A program made the translations under genes and the position numbers. 54,341 bases of DNA, taken from positions 1-54,341 of the forward strand of contig JAOTXU010000022.1 of the NCBI GenBank assembly GCA_029862165.1. Reading direction: 5' to 3'. Source of the stretch: Gammaproteobacteria bacterium. Its GTDB lineage: Bacteria > Pseudomonadota > Gammaproteobacteria > Steroidobacterales > JABDKV01. Within the stretch, counting starts at the first letter, position 1. Each line of letters starts with the position of its first letter. The notes below the pieces were generated by a model. It was not told the DNA's origin. It made no database searches and saw only the letters and a program-made list of their open reading frames with translations. This document shows positions 1-8,948 of this stretch, piece after piece.

Positions 1-2
1 AG

Positions 3-398
3 ATCGGTGAGACCGGTGCCCAGGGCGTGCAGGGCAAGATCGGTGAGACCGGTGCCCAGGGAACACAAGGCAAGATCGGTGAGACCGGTGCCCAGGGCGT
101 GCAGGGCAAGATCGGTGAGACCGGTGCCCAGGGAACACAAGGCAAGATCGGTGAGACCGGTGCCCAGGGCGTGCAGGGCAAGATCGGTGAGACCGGTGCT
201 CAGGGAACACAAGGCAAGATCGGTGAGACTGGTGCCCAGGGAACACAAGGCAAGATCGGTGAGACCGGTGCCCAGGGAACACAAGGTAAGATCGGTGAGA
301 CCGGTGCCCAGGGACCGCAAGGCAAGATCGGTAACACCGGTGGACAAGGCCCGCAAGGTAAGTTGGGCGATACCGGTGACCAGGGCCCGCAAGGTAAG
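3..398 (+). repeat. 36-bp tandem repeat encoding the collagen-like tract
   Basis: The ATC codon that opens each unit recurs at 3, 39, 75, 111, 147, 183, 219, 255, 291 and 327, an exact 36-bp period. The first nine units are almost identical. The first six alternate between a GTG-CAG and an ACA-CAA version, giving a 72-bp higher-order repeat, and the later ones drift. Two more diverged periods follow to about 398. The array touches the window edge, so its true copy number is unknown. Confidence 0.93.
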
Positions 399-881
399 GT
401 CGGTGAACAGGGACCTAAAGGCGATCAGGGAGATCCAGGCAAAGATGCCGGAGTTGGCTCGGGACTACTTTGCTTCGCAACGGATCAGACGATCGGCTCA
501 CAGGGCAAGTACATCGGTCTGGGACATCAGGCCGGCGAACACGATACTGTGTCGGTCATCATTCCATTCGCGGATGCGGACGACTCCACAGTCATCAAGT
601 TCGTTGTCAAGGTCGCGCAGGGCGTAAACGAGAGGAGCGGATTTGCTCAGTTGTACGTGGACGGACCTACTGACCTGGGCACTGAAACGGGGCCCCGTTG
701 TGAACTGATCCCTGCTGATGATGGCATGAATGAGAGCACAACCACCTGCATGGTGATGGGTGGGTTCCTCAACGATGGTGTTCTTGACGAGAAGACCAGT
801 CTGAGCGTCTTCATACAAACCGACAGCGGAAACTTCGAAGCAGCGACCGCGTGTGCGGTGCTGGTGAGAGGAGCCGAGTAA
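3..881 (+). CDS. Collagen-like repeat protein, 5' end outside window
   Basis: The frame is open from the window edge, so the N-terminus (and any signal peptide) is missing. Codons 1 to about 150 are an unbroken Gly-X-Y collagen-like series dominated by the 12-residue unit GAQGVQGKIGET, with V, T or P in the variable place. The tract ends near GDPGKDAG. A globular C-terminal domain of about 140 residues follows; it has four Cys and alternating polar/hydrophobic segments that look like a beta-sandwich. Bacterial proteins of this shape (triple-helical stalk plus trimerising head) are usually surface filaments or adhesins. That role is inferred from architecture, and I do not recognise the C-terminal domain. 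The stop at 879-881 is followed at once by a strong hairpin. Confidence 0.85.
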   Translation: MGETGAQGVQGKIGETGAQGTQGKIGETGAQGVQGKIGETGAQGTQGKIGETGAQGVQGKIGETGAQGTQGKIGETGAQGTQGKIGETGAQGTQGKIGETGAQGPQGKIGNTGGQGPQGKLGDTGDQGPQGKVGEQGPKGDQGDPGKDAGVGSGLLCFATDQTIGSQGKYIGLGHQAGEHDTVSVIIPFADADDSTVIKFVVKVAQGVNERSGFAQLYVDGPTDLGTETGPRCELIPADDGMNESTTTCMVMGGFLNDGVLDEKTSLSVFIQTDSGNFEAATACAVLVRGAE

Positions 882-889
882 AGCTAAGG

Positions 890-929
890 CAACACGCCAT
901 CGCGGCAGGATGCCTGCGATGGCGTGTTG
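890..929 (+). terminator. Long perfect hairpin after the collagen-like gene
   Basis: Bases 890-903 and 916-929 are exact reverse complements (14 bp). The centre adds GGCA/TGCC around a GGA loop with one bulged T, giving about 18 bp of stem. It begins 9 nt after the stop codon. There is no T-run, so it is either a weak or factor-assisted terminator or an mRNA 3'-end stabiliser. It contains the GTG at 924, which argues against that codon as the start of the next gene. Confidence 0.7.
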
Positions 930-947
930 GCCACGAGACCGCAGGCA

Positions 948-2912
948 ATGCGTGAACAATTTTTGATAGTCCCCGTAGTGCTCCTAGTGTCGCTGGTGCT
1001 TGGCGGCGTGGGAGCACGATCGGAGCCCTCGGCAGTGTCGGTCGCATCGGTCGCGACCGATACTGCATTGGGCAATGTCAGCGAATCTCCAGGCCCGTCT
1101 CTCGCGCTACTGGGCAGGTGGCATGGGGGTCCCGTATACGCGAGTACCGTGTCCGGGAATTACGCTTATTTCGGAACTGGTGGTTCCATTCGCGTCCTCA
1201 AAATAAAGCGTGACGCCTGGAAGGAGATTAGTTCGATCGGCACTTCTGGTGTGGTCCGCGGCCTCGCTGCTTTTGATGATCACCTTTATGTGGCCGATGC
1301 CAGCGGCGCTTTGAGAGTCATCGACATTTCGGCGCCCAAAAGACCAAGGGAAATCGGGCAGGTCGAAATAGAAGGCGAGGTTCGGGCGGTATCAGTCAAT
1401 GATCAACTCGCCTATCTTGCTGCAGGATGGTCAGGACTGATCGTCGTTGATATTGCGGATCCCAGCCAACCTCGTATCGCCCGTACTCACAAAACCGCAG
1501 GCTACGCGACCGGCGTTCATGTAGCGGGATCCCTCGCGCTTGTGACGAGCAAACCGGGTGGTGTGAGAGTGTTTGACATCTCGGACCCCATTAAGCCTGA
1601 GGAGCTTGGCCATTACGAAATACCGGGCTTCGCCTATAGCGTATTTGTATCGGGTGATTATGCGTATGTCGCCAGCATCGAACAAAATGACGAAGACGAC
1701 GCTGGGCTGACGATACTCGACATTTCCGATCCGGCAGCTCCTGTACAAACGGGTTTCCACAAAATGGACTACGGTGCCGAAGGCGTCTGGGTCAAGGACT
1801 CACATGCGTATTTGGCAGGCGTCGCCAATGACGCTGGTCTTATCGTAGTCGACGTATCGAATCCCGCCGCGCCGCAATGGCGCGGGCGATACCATGATTC
1901 AACCTGCTCGGAGTCGGTTACGGTTGCAGGTTCCCATGCTTACCTGGCCCACGGCGACCAGGGACTCGAGATCCTCGATTTGTCCCGTCCAGCGGAACCA
2001 CCTTCGGTCGTGCAACACCTTGACGCTGCTGGGCACGCACGCGGTGTACAGGTCGTGGATTCCCATGCCTACATTGCTAATGGCTATACCGGCCTGCGAA
2101 TCCTCGATGTCTTGGATCCGTCTGCGGTACGAGAAACCGCAAACCTGGAAACCTATCGTGCAGTGGATGTTCATGTCGAAGGTTCGTACGCCTATATTGC
2201 GGACGACTGGGCGGGGATACGAATCGCCGATATCTCGGATCCTTCGTCTCCACGTGTGGTAGGACACACGGATACTCCCGGCAATGCAGAGAGGATAACG
2301 GTATTTGATGGCCATGCTTTTGTGGCTGATGGGCCGTCCGGGTTACGGATCGTGGATGTATCAAATCCGCATGCGCCGGAAGAAGTTGGCGCCTTCGATA
2401 CGCCCGGCTACGCCTGGGACGTGCGTATTTCGAGTGGCTTTGGCTACGTCGCGGATGGTGACAAAGGACTAAGGGTTATCGATCGTTCAGACGCAGGGGG
2501 CCTGATCGAGATTGGGCATTTTATTCCGGAACGGGAAAAAGTCGATGTTCGGGGAGTCGAGGTCGTCGGGTCCTATGCGTATTTAGCCGCAGGATACTCG
2601 GGCTTCAGTGTCGTCAATATCTCCGATCCCCGGAACCCAGTAGAAGTGGGTCACTATGACACACCGCGCGCCGCCCGGAGCGTTCAGGTTTCCGGTTCGT
2701 ATGCCTATGTCGGCGATCTTAAATGGGTGAGGGTATTCGATATTTCGACACCGTCAGCACCCAGGGAAATCGCATCCTACAAAGCGCCGGCAAGTACGGC
2801 CGACATTTGGGTTGGGGAGTCGGGGGTCTATGTTGCGGCTCGCGAAGCAGGTCTGATAATTCTGGGCATGCAAACGGATTCCGGGCCGGCGACTACGGCG
2901 TCGGGGCAGTAA
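948..2912 (+). CDS. Secreted LVIVD-repeat beta-propeller protein
   Basis: The protein has 654 residues from the ATG at 948. A GTG at 924 is in frame but sits inside the hairpin stem, so 948 is preferred. The N-terminus MREQFLIVPVVLLVSLVLGG is a signal peptide or anchor. The rest is some thirteen repeats of about 45 residues. Each has a core such as GLIVVDIADPSQP or GVRVFDISDP, followed by a strand of the type SYAYVAD, which is the LVIVD repeat signature. Such repeats fold as beta-propellers in surface or periplasmic proteins of unknown ligand. It lies head-to-tail behind the collagen-like gene, so both may be cell-surface products. No anchoring signal such as GlyGly-CTERM is visible at the C-terminus (TTASGQ). 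No enzymatic motif is seen. Confidence 0.88.
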   Translation: MREQFLIVPVVLLVSLVLGGVGARSEPSAVSVASVATDTALGNVSESPGPSLALLGRWHGGPVYASTVSGNYAYFGTGGSIRVLKIKRDAWKEISSIGTSGVVRGLAAFDDHLYVADASGALRVIDISAPKRPREIGQVEIEGEVRAVSVNDQLAYLAAGWSGLIVVDIADPSQPRIARTHKTAGYATGVHVAGSLALVTSKPGGVRVFDISDPIKPEELGHYEIPGFAYSVFVSGDYAYVASIEQNDEDDAGLTILDISDPAAPVQTGFHKMDYGAEGVWVKDSHAYLAGVANDAGLIVVDVSNPAAPQWRGRYHDSTCSESVTVAGSHAYLAHGDQGLEILDLSRPAEPPSVVQHLDAAGHARGVQVVDSHAYIANGYTGLRILDVLDPSAVRETANLETYRAVDVHVEGSYAYIADDWAGIRIADISDPSSPRVVGHTDTPGNAERITVFDGHAFVADGPSGLRIVDVSNPHAPEEVGAFDTPGYAWDVRISSGFGYVADGDKGLRVIDRSDAGGLIEIGHFIPEREKVDVRGVEVVGSYAYLAAGYSGFSVVNISDPRNPVEVGHYDTPRAARSVQVSGSYAYVGDLKWVRVFDISTPSAPREIASYKAPASTADIWVGESGVYVAAREAGLIILGMQTDSGPATTASGQ

Positions 2913-2921
2913 TCCGATAAA

Positions 2922-2937
2922 GCAGGCGCTCGCCTGC
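2922..2937. terminator. Hairpin between convergent genes
   Basis: GCAGGC and GCCTGC flank GCTC, a compact stem 9 nt after the LVIVD-protein stop and upstream (on plus) of the convergent spoVR end. No T-run follows, so terminator activity is only likely, not shown. Confidence 0.4.
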
Positions 2938-3008
2938 GACTTTAGGTTTCAGTACTGGATTGCGCCGGAATACGGTGCGGCTCTGGCACGTATATAAAAG
3001 AGCCCTGA

Positions 3009-4505
3009 CTAGCCGCAGTCGGCCGTGAGTTCGTATTCTTCGCCGTCGTGTGAGGTTTCCAGACGCACCGGAAAGCCCCATAGCCGGTGTACGTGTCGCA
3101 TCATCTCCGGCAACGTGTCGTCCTGCAGTGGCCGACGCTGGTACTGATTGTGACGCAGGGTCAGCGAGCGGTCGCCACGCGTGTCGACGCTATACACCTG
3201 AACGTTGGGTTCCAGGCTGTGCAAATTGTACTGATCGGCCAGTGCCGCCCTTAGCCTGCGATAGCCCTGTTCATTGTGGATTGCCGAAATCTCCAGTTCC
3301 TCGCTCTGGTCGTCATCAAGAACCGAGAACAGTTTGAGGTCACGAATTACCTTCGGCGACAGGAACTGAGCGATAAAACTTTCGTCTTTGAAATTGCGCA
3401 TCGCAAAATCCAGAGTTTTCTTCCAGTCCGAACCCGCAATATTTGGAAACCAGTAGCGGTCCTCAGCCGTCGGGTTTTCACAAATCCGGCGTATATCGAT
3501 CATCATGTGATAGCCAAGTGTGTAGGGATTCAGACCGCTGTAAAACGGGCTATCGAAACCTGGCTGAGACAGAACGTTTGTGTGCGACTGCAGAAATTCA
3601 AGCATGAATCCATCATCAATCAGATCGCGCTCATACAGTTCGTTTACGAGCGTGTAGTGCCAGAAACAGGCCCAGCCTTCGTTCATGACTTTGGTCTGGC
3701 GTTGCGGATAAAAATATTGTGCAATCTTGCGTACGATCCGCACGATTTCACGCTGCCAGGGTTCGAGCAACGGTGCGTGTTTCTCGATAAAGTACAGCAG
3801 GTTTTCCTGCGATTCAGAAGGAAAACGTTTTTCAACTGACTCTTCGTCGTCCCTGAAGCCCTGTGGGACTGTGCGCCATAACTCATTAACCTGGGATTGC
3901 AGGTACTCGGCTCGATCGCGTTGCTGTTGTTCTTCCTCGCCCAAGGAAAGCGGGGCAGGGCGCTTGTATCGGTCCACGCCTTGATTCATCAGGGTGTGAC
4001 AGGAGTCCAGTAATCTTTCTACCTCATCGGTGCCAAAACGTTCTTCGCAACTGCGTATGTAGTTTTTTGCGAACAGGAGGTAGTCAATAATGGCGTCGGC
4101 GGACGTCCAAGTGCGAAACATGTAGTTGCCCTTGAAGAAAGAATTGTGCCCGTAGCAGGCATGCGCGATGACCAGTGCCTGCATGGCCATCGTGTTCTCT
4201 TCCATCAGGTAGGCGATACACGGATTTGAGTTGATGACTATCTCGAACGCGAGACCCATACGGCCACGCCGGTAGGTCTTTTCGATATTCATGAAATGCT
4301 TGCCGTACGACCAATGATGATAGCCAATGGGCATCCCGGACGAGGCGTAGGCGTCCATCATTTGTTCGGCAGTGATGACTTCGATCTGATTGGGGTATGT
4401 ATCCAAGCCATACTCGGCAGCGATTTTGCCGAAGATCTCGTCGTACTCCATCAGCAAGGGAAAAGTCCACTCCGATGACGTGGAAATATAGTTTTTTACC
4501 GTCAT
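3009..4505 (-). CDS. SpoVR family protein
   Basis: A 498-residue homologue of SpoVR/YcgB, about the normal family length, with the conserved [13 protein letters not shown] segment and several conserved His/Trp positions ([20 protein letters not shown]). The biochemical function is unknown. In Bacillus SpoVR affects spore cortex, and in proteobacteria it is co-expressed with PrkA and YeaH under starvation or stress. Its ATG overlaps the TGA of the upstream yeaH-like gene (ATGA at 4502-4505), so it is the last gene of a prkA-yeaH-spoVR operon. It ends convergent with the LVIVD gene. Confidence 0.95.
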   Translation of the reverse strand: MTVKNYISTSSEWTFPLLMEYDEIFGKIAAEYGLDTYPNQIEVITAEQMMDAYASSGMPIGYHHWSYGKHFMNIEKTYRRGRMGLAFEIVINSNPCIAYLMEENTMAMQALVIAHACYGHNSFFKGNYMFRTWTSADAIIDYLLFAKNYIRSCEERFGTDEVERLLDSCHTLMNQGVDRYKRPAPLSLGEEEQQQRDRAEYLQSQVNELWRTVPQGFRDDEESVEKRFPSESQENLLYFIEKHAPLLEPWQREIVRIVRKIAQYFYPQRQTKVMNEGWACFWHYTLVNELYERDLIDDGFMLEFLQSHTNVLSQPGFDSPFYSGLNPYTLGYHMMIDIRRICENPTAEDRYWFPNIAGSDWKKTLDFAMRNFKDESFIAQFLSPKVIRDLKLFSVLDDDQSEELEISAIHNEQGYRRLRAALADQYNLHSLEPNVQVYSVDTRGDRSLTLRHNQYQRRPLQDDTLPEMMRHVHRLWGFPVRLETSHDGEEYELTADCG

Positions 4506-5773
4506 GCATCGACTCGCTTGAACAATTCCCGAAAGACCGGATAGATATCGGCGCCACTATCGATCTGTTGCATCGCGAAGTTTGAGAAAGTGTCGGCAAT
4601 CTTCTGGTATTCGTGCCACAAGAGTTGATGCCGTAACGGTTTGATTTCCACGTAGGAAAAATACTGTACCAACGGCATCAGATCACTCACCAGGACATCT
4701 CGGCAGCCACGACAGTCATCGCGCCAGTTGTCGCCGTCTGAGGCTTGGGCCGCGTAGATATTCCAGTTGGAACTGGGGTAGCGCTCTCGAACGATATCGC
4801 GCATGAGATGCAATGCGCTGGAGACAACGGTGCCACCGGTTTCCCGGGCATAAAAGAATTCTTCCTCATCCACTTCGTAGGCGACCGTATGGTGACGAAT
4901 GAATACGACATCAATACGTTCGTAGTTGCGTTGCAGAAATAGATAAAGCAGCGTAAAAAAGCGCTTGGCCAGGTCTTTGCGTTCCTGGTCCATCGAGCCA
5001 GACACGTCCATCAGACAAAACATCACTGCGCGCGTACTGGGTTGAGGCTGTAAGATCCGATTGTTGTAGCGCAGATCGAAAGTATCGATAAATGGAACGG
5101 CCCGGATTCTCGCTTTGAGCTGGTCGATCTCGGCACGCAGCGTCAGCACATCATCGTCTTCATCCTCGAAACCGGCAACCGCAAGCTGAGCCTCCAGTTC
5201 GAGTTCCGCTTCACGCAGACGATTCTGGGACCCGGACTTGAGTGCGATACGTCGGGCCAGGGACTGCTGTAATGAGCGCACGACATTGATGTTGCAGGGA
5301 ACACCGTCGTTGGTGAATCCAGCGCGGATGCTCTTAAATTCCGGGTCGCGAGCGAGCTGACGTTTTACCAGGTAGGGCAATTCCAGGTCTTCGAACAATA
5401 GATCCAGGAACTCGCTGCGTGATAATTCAAATACAAATTCGTCCTGACCCTCGCCCGAGTTACTGGCGTCCCCACCACCCCCGGAACCGGCTCCGCCTTG
5501 TGGCCGGGCGACGCGGTCGCCTTGGATAAATTCCTTGTTTCCGGGATGAATACTTTCGCGTTTACCGCCGCGTCCGTGGGAAAAGACAGGCTCGGAAATA
5601 TCATCCTGTGGGATGGTGATTTGCTCGCCACGGTCCATGTCCGTGATGCTGCGTTTCGCAGACGCTTCAGCGACTGCTTTTTTTAGCTGTTTCTTGAATC
5701 GGCGCAGAAATCGCTGGCGATTTGTTGCGCTTTTATTCCTTCCATCAAGACGCCTGTCGACAAGGTGACTCAC
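4502..5773 (-). CDS. yeaH: YeaH/YhbH (UPF0229/DUF444) von Willebrand-like protein
   Basis: 423 residues from a GTG start. The N-terminal third is basic and Gly-rich ([27 protein letters not shown]), as in YeaH/YhbH. The C-terminal part is a VWA-like fold with an intact metal-site motif [12 protein letters not shown]. The family is always found with PrkA and SpoVR, and it is thought to work with the PrkA AAA kinase. It lies 13 bp downstream of prkA and overlaps spoVR by 4 bp, so the three are almost certainly co-transcribed. The exact biochemical role is not established. Confidence 0.94.
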   Translation of the reverse strand: MSHLVDRRLDGRNKSATNRQRFLRRFKKQLKKAVAEASAKRSITDMDRGEQITIPQDDISEPVFSHGRGGKRESIHPGNKEFIQGDRVARPQGGAGSGGGGDASNSGEGQDEFVFELSRSEFLDLLFEDLELPYLVKRQLARDPEFKSIRAGFTNDGVPCNINVVRSLQQSLARRIALKSGSQNRLREAELELEAQLAVAGFEDEDDDVLTLRAEIDQLKARIRAVPFIDTFDLRYNNRILQPQPSTRAVMFCLMDVSGSMDQERKDLAKRFFTLLYLFLQRNYERIDVVFIRHHTVAYEVDEEEFFYARETGGTVVSSALHLMRDIVRERYPSSNWNIYAAQASDGDNWRDDCRGCRDVLVSDLMPLVQYFSYVEIKPLRHQLLWHEYQKIADTFSNFAMQQIDSGADIYPVFRELFKRVDA

Positions 5774-5786
5774 TCTGACCTAACCG

Positions 5787-7742
5787 CTACGACGATTTTC
5801 TGACCCGGAGATACCACTCCGACAACAGCCGCACTTGTTTCGGCGTGTAGCCTTTATCGACCATTCTATCGACAAAATCGCGATGCTTCTTCTGATCTTC
5901 TTCGGAAGCCTTTTGATTGAACGAGATTACCGGTAGCAGATCCTCGGTCTTTGAGAACATCTTTTTCTCTATTACAACACGCAATTTCTCATAGCTGGTC
6001 CAGCTCGGATTTTTTCCTGCGTTTTTTGCTTTGGCGCGCAGGACAAAATTGACGACCTCATTGCGGAAATCCTTCGGGTTACTGATACCAGCCGGTTTCT
6101 CGACTTTTTCCAGGTCTTCGTTTAATGCCTTGCGATCCAGTAGCTCGCCGGTATCCGGATCGCGATACTGTTGATCCTGAATCCAAAAATCGGCATACGT
6201 AACGTATCGATCAAAAAGATTTTGACCATACTCGTGGTAAGACTCGAGATAAGCTGTTTGCAATTCCTTGCCGATAAACTCTGCATAGTTAGGTGCAAGG
6301 AATTCCTTCATGAAGCTGAGGTACTGCTCTTCTACTTCGGGCGGGAATTGTTCGTTGGCAATTTGCTGTTCGAGTATGTACAGCAGGTGCACTGGATTGG
6401 CTGCGACTTCTGTGTGATCGAAGTTAAATACTTTTGACAACACTTTGAACGCGAACCGTGTTGACAGGCCAGTCATACCCTCATCGACACCGGCATAATC
6501 GCGATATTCACGAATTGATTTGGCTTTTGGATCCGTATCTTTCAGGTTTTCACCGTCGTATACCCGCATCTTTGAATAAAGACTTGAATTTTCGGGTTCC
6601 TTCAGGCGCGACAGCACCATCACCTGTGCCAGCATTTTTAATGTATCAGGTGCGCAAGGTGCTTCACTCAGCGAGCTCTCGCGCAACAACTTCTCGTAAA
6701 TATTGATTTCATCGGTTACACGCAGGCAGTACGGAACCTTAACAATGCATACGCGGTCCAGAAAAGCTTCATTGTTTTTGTTGCCTTTGAAGGCCTGCCA
6801 TTCAGATTCGTTCGAGTGTGCCAGGATGATGCCCTCGAAAGGGATCGCGCCCATGCCTTCCGTGCCGCAGTAATTGCTTTCCTGGGTCGCAGTTAGCAGC
6901 GGGTGGAGCACCTTGATAGGTGCCTTAAACATCTCGACAAACTCAAGCAAGCCCTGATTGGCCAGGCACAGGCCACCGGAGTAGCTGTATGCGTCTGGGT
7001 CGTGTTGTGCGAAGTGCTCCAACTGACGGATGTCCACCTTGCCCACCAAAGATGAGATGTCCTGGTTGTTCTCGTCGCCGGGTTCGGTTTTGGCGATTGC
7101 AGTCTGTTGCAATCGTGACGGAAACCTCCGGACAACTTTGAATTTGGTAACGTCGCCGTTGAATTCCTGCAGGCGCTTAACCGCCCACGGGGACATGATC
7201 GATGTCAGATATCGGCGCGGGATGTCGTAGTCTTCCTCAAGAATCGCACCATCTTCATCTGGATCAAACAATGCCAGCGGGGACTCGTTGACCGGTGAAT
7301 CCTGCAATGCATAAAACGGTATCTCTTCCATTAGTGACTTGAGCTTTTCTGCCAGCGAAGATTTACCACCGCCGACCGGTCCAAGAAGGTAAAGAATCTG
7401 TTTCTTTTCCTCCAAACCCTGTGCAGCATGGCGTAGATACGAAACGATCTGTTCGATCGTATCTTCCATGCCATAAAAATCCTTGAACGACGGATAGAGT
7501 TTTATGATTTTGTTGGAGAAGATTCTGCTGAGACGCGGGTCTTCTCGTGTGTCGACGAGTTCCGGTTCGCCGATAGCAGCCAGCAGGCGCTCGGCCGCAT
7601 GGGAGTACACCATCCGGTCCTTACGACAGAGTTTCAGGTAGTCGTGTAAGCTGAGTACATCTTCCTGAGTCTTTTCGTAGCGTGCCATGTGGCGACTAAA
7701 GATGTCGCTCGAAGTCTTTGAGGCTGGTGCGTCGGTCAACAT
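5787..7742 (-). CDS. prkA: PrkA-family serine protein kinase / AAA+ protein
   Basis: 651 residues from the ATG at 7742, which has AGGGG 8 nt upstream. An in-frame ATG at 7787 also has AAGGGG upstream, and would add 15 residues unlike the family N-terminus. PrkA (YeaG in E. coli) has an N-terminal AAA domain and a C-terminal kinase-like region. The Walker A GPVGGGKSSLAEKLK is visible about residues 122-136. The family autophosphorylates on Ser, and recent work on homologues also points to AAA protease activity. It is first in the prkA-yeaH-spoVR unit, which enteric bacteria switch on during nitrogen starvation and stationary phase. I could not find a clear sigma-54 promoter upstream. Confidence 0.95.
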   Translation of the reverse strand: MLTDAPASKTSSDIFSRHMARYEKTQEDVLSLHDYLKLCRKDRMVYSHAAERLLAAIGEPELVDTREDPRLSRIFSNKIIKLYPSFKDFYGMEDTIEQIVSYLRHAAQGLEEKKQILYLLGPVGGGKSSLAEKLKSLMEEIPFYALQDSPVNESPLALFDPDEDGAILEEDYDIPRRYLTSIMSPWAVKRLQEFNGDVTKFKVVRRFPSRLQQTAIAKTEPGDENNQDISSLVGKVDIRQLEHFAQHDPDAYSYSGGLCLANQGLLEFVEMFKAPIKVLHPLLTATQESNYCGTEGMGAIPFEGIILAHSNESEWQAFKGNKNNEAFLDRVCIVKVPYCLRVTDEINIYEKLLRESSLSEAPCAPDTLKMLAQVMVLSRLKEPENSSLYSKMRVYDGENLKDTDPKAKSIREYRDYAGVDEGMTGLSTRFAFKVLSKVFNFDHTEVAANPVHLLYILEQQIANEQFPPEVEEQYLSFMKEFLAPNYAEFIGKELQTAYLESYHEYGQNLFDRYVTYADFWIQDQQYRDPDTGELLDRKALNEDLEKVEKPAGISNPKDFRNEVVNFVLRAKAKNAGKNPSWTSYEKLRVVIEKKMFSKTEDLLPVISFNQKASEEDQKKHRDFVDRMVDKGYTPKQVRLLSEWYLRVRKSS

Positions 7743-7787
7743 GCTGGATACCCCTGCGTCGTTCTCCAAACCGCATCCCTGGGCCAT

Positions 7788-8095
7788 CCGCAGGCCCCTT
7801 GGCGGTAGCCAGAGAGACTCCCTGGCTTGACATAAATTACCCTTCGAATGCCGCCAGAATCAGTGCGTGGGTCACATTTTCACCGCCGGACAGCGTGCAT
7901 CGTGGGTCCTGTGGGAGCCCGCCCCATTGCCGGGCCGGAAGCATCAGCAGTGGGTTACGAACCCAGACTCGCCACGAAAACGCGAGCCTGTCAGATTAGA
8001 AGCTGGAACCGGATGTGATGTTCCGAAGAATTGTTGTCAGATTTCCGACACTTATCTTATTTTGGGCTGTCCAACGCGAGGCGAGCTGTTAGCAA
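7788..8095. other. Intergenic leader upstream of prkA (no gene)
   Basis: This 308-bp stretch between prkA and the hydrolase gene has no credible coding frame. It should hold the promoter of the prkA operon, but no clear -10/-35 pair or sigma-54 site (TGGCAC-N5-TTGC) was found on the minus strand. The one structured element is AGCCAG-N9-CTGGCT at 7807-7827, which lies just ahead of the longer prkA start option and would be in the mRNA leader. Confidence 0.5.
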
Positions 8096-8791
8096 TCAAG
8101 TAGCGCTGGGTGCGATCACCGATTTGACCCAATTTCCCGTTTGAGTTGCGAGCTCGTTTATCGCATCTGCATTACAGCGGCCACTCCTCTTTAGCATGTT
8201 AAAAGAATGGTCGGCATCCTCAATGACATGCATTGTGGCGAAACGACCGAGATCGGAGATGACGCCACGCATCAGTCCAATGTCCGCCAGACGATCTCGT
8301 GTTCCTTGAAGAAAAAGCATCGGTGCATGTGCATCGGCCAGGTGATCAGCACGAGAGACTCCTGGCTTGCCAGCGGCGTGCAACGGAAATCCGAAAAAAA
8401 CCAGACCGACAACATCTGTGAGTAAACCTTCAGCCATCGCCTGAGATGTCATGCGACCACCCATCGATTTTCCGCCGGCAAACAATGGCAGACTGCCACC
8501 TGATTTGTGCGCGATCTCGATAGCCCCCTGTACTGTAGCTGTCAGCATTGCAGTTCGGTCAGGCCGCTTGCCACCGTGTTCCTTGTAGGGAAAGTTATAA
8601 CGCAGCGTGGCAATGTTATTGTCAGCAAGTTGCGTTGCGAGTTGCTCCAGAAATGCGTGTGTCATACCAGCGCCAGCGCCATGACCGATTACGAGCAGGG
8701 CAGTCGCATCCCGTGGGCGAATTAGCAGACCACTGACGCTGGTGTCGTAGTCCGGAACTGGAATCTGTACTTCACGGGTACGCGTCGACAT
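8096..8791 (-). CDS. Alpha/beta hydrolase, KANL3/Tex30-like
   Basis: 231 residues from the ATG at 8791, which has GGAG 9 nt upstream; an in-frame GTG at 8806 has no such site. It is a small alpha/beta-hydrolase: oxyanion-side motif GHGAGAGM, nucleophile elbow GGKSMGGRM (Ser in G-K-S-M-G), acid in GTRDRLAD, and catalytic His in DADHSF. This pattern matches the KANL3/Tex30-type hydrolases annotated as dienelactone-hydrolase-like. The substrate cannot be deduced. No signal peptide is present, so it is cytoplasmic. It is downstream of the PDZ gene on the same strand. Confidence 0.88.
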   Translation of the reverse strand: MSTRTREVQIPVPDYDTSVSGLLIRPRDATALLVIGHGAGAGMTHAFLEQLATQLADNNIATLRYNFPYKEHGGKRPDRTAMLTATVQGAIEIAHKSGGSLPLFAGGKSMGGRMTSQAMAEGLLTDVVGLVFFGFPLHAAGKPGVSRADHLADAHAPMLFLQGTRDRLADIGLMRGVISDLGRFATMHVIEDADHSFNMLKRSGRCNADAINELATQTGNWVKSVIAPSAT

Positions 8792-8792
8792 A

Positions 8793-8924
8793 TCAAGCTG
8801 CTCCACGCGGCATTAGGCAACGCAATAGTGCGGGATCGGCAATACGTCTCCGGAACTGCCCAGCCAGGCCGGCCGTCATGGCTATAACGTTGGACAAAGT
8901 TTGCGCTCCTAATCCTAGCCCCAC
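8793..8924 (-). CDS. Possible small ORF (43 aa), uncertain
   Basis: A GTG at 8924 with GGA 6 nt upstream opens a 43-codon frame (start VGLGLGAQTLSNVIAMTAGL, then a basic stretch QFRRR). Its TGA lies 1 nt before the hydrolase ATG. The frame is continuous with that of the PDZ gene: reading past its TAA at 8949 stays open to here. It may be a leader peptide, a small membrane protein, or the eroded 3' end of the PDZ gene. I recognise no family. Nothing beyond the open frame and its tight junction supports it. Confidence 0.2.
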   Translation of the reverse strand: MGLGLGAQTLSNVIAMTAGLAGQFRRRIADPALLRCLMPRGAA

Positions 8925-8948
8925 AATAATTCCGTTTTGAAGGACCTG

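Noticed and set aside
3..398. Regular repeats suggesting a CRISPR array
   Set aside because: The units abut with no unique spacers and encode Gly-X-Y in frame.
7..627. A 206-codon frame rich in Arg-Pro-Val repeats overlapping the collagen-like gene
   Set aside because: It is the alternate frame of the 36-bp repeat. It has no sensible domain after the repeat, whereas the Gly-X-Y frame continues into a folded domain with a stop and hairpin.
7788..8095. Sigma-54 promoter for the prkA operon
   Set aside because: Expected from enteric homologues, but no TGGCAC-N5-TTGC sequence was found on the minus strand.
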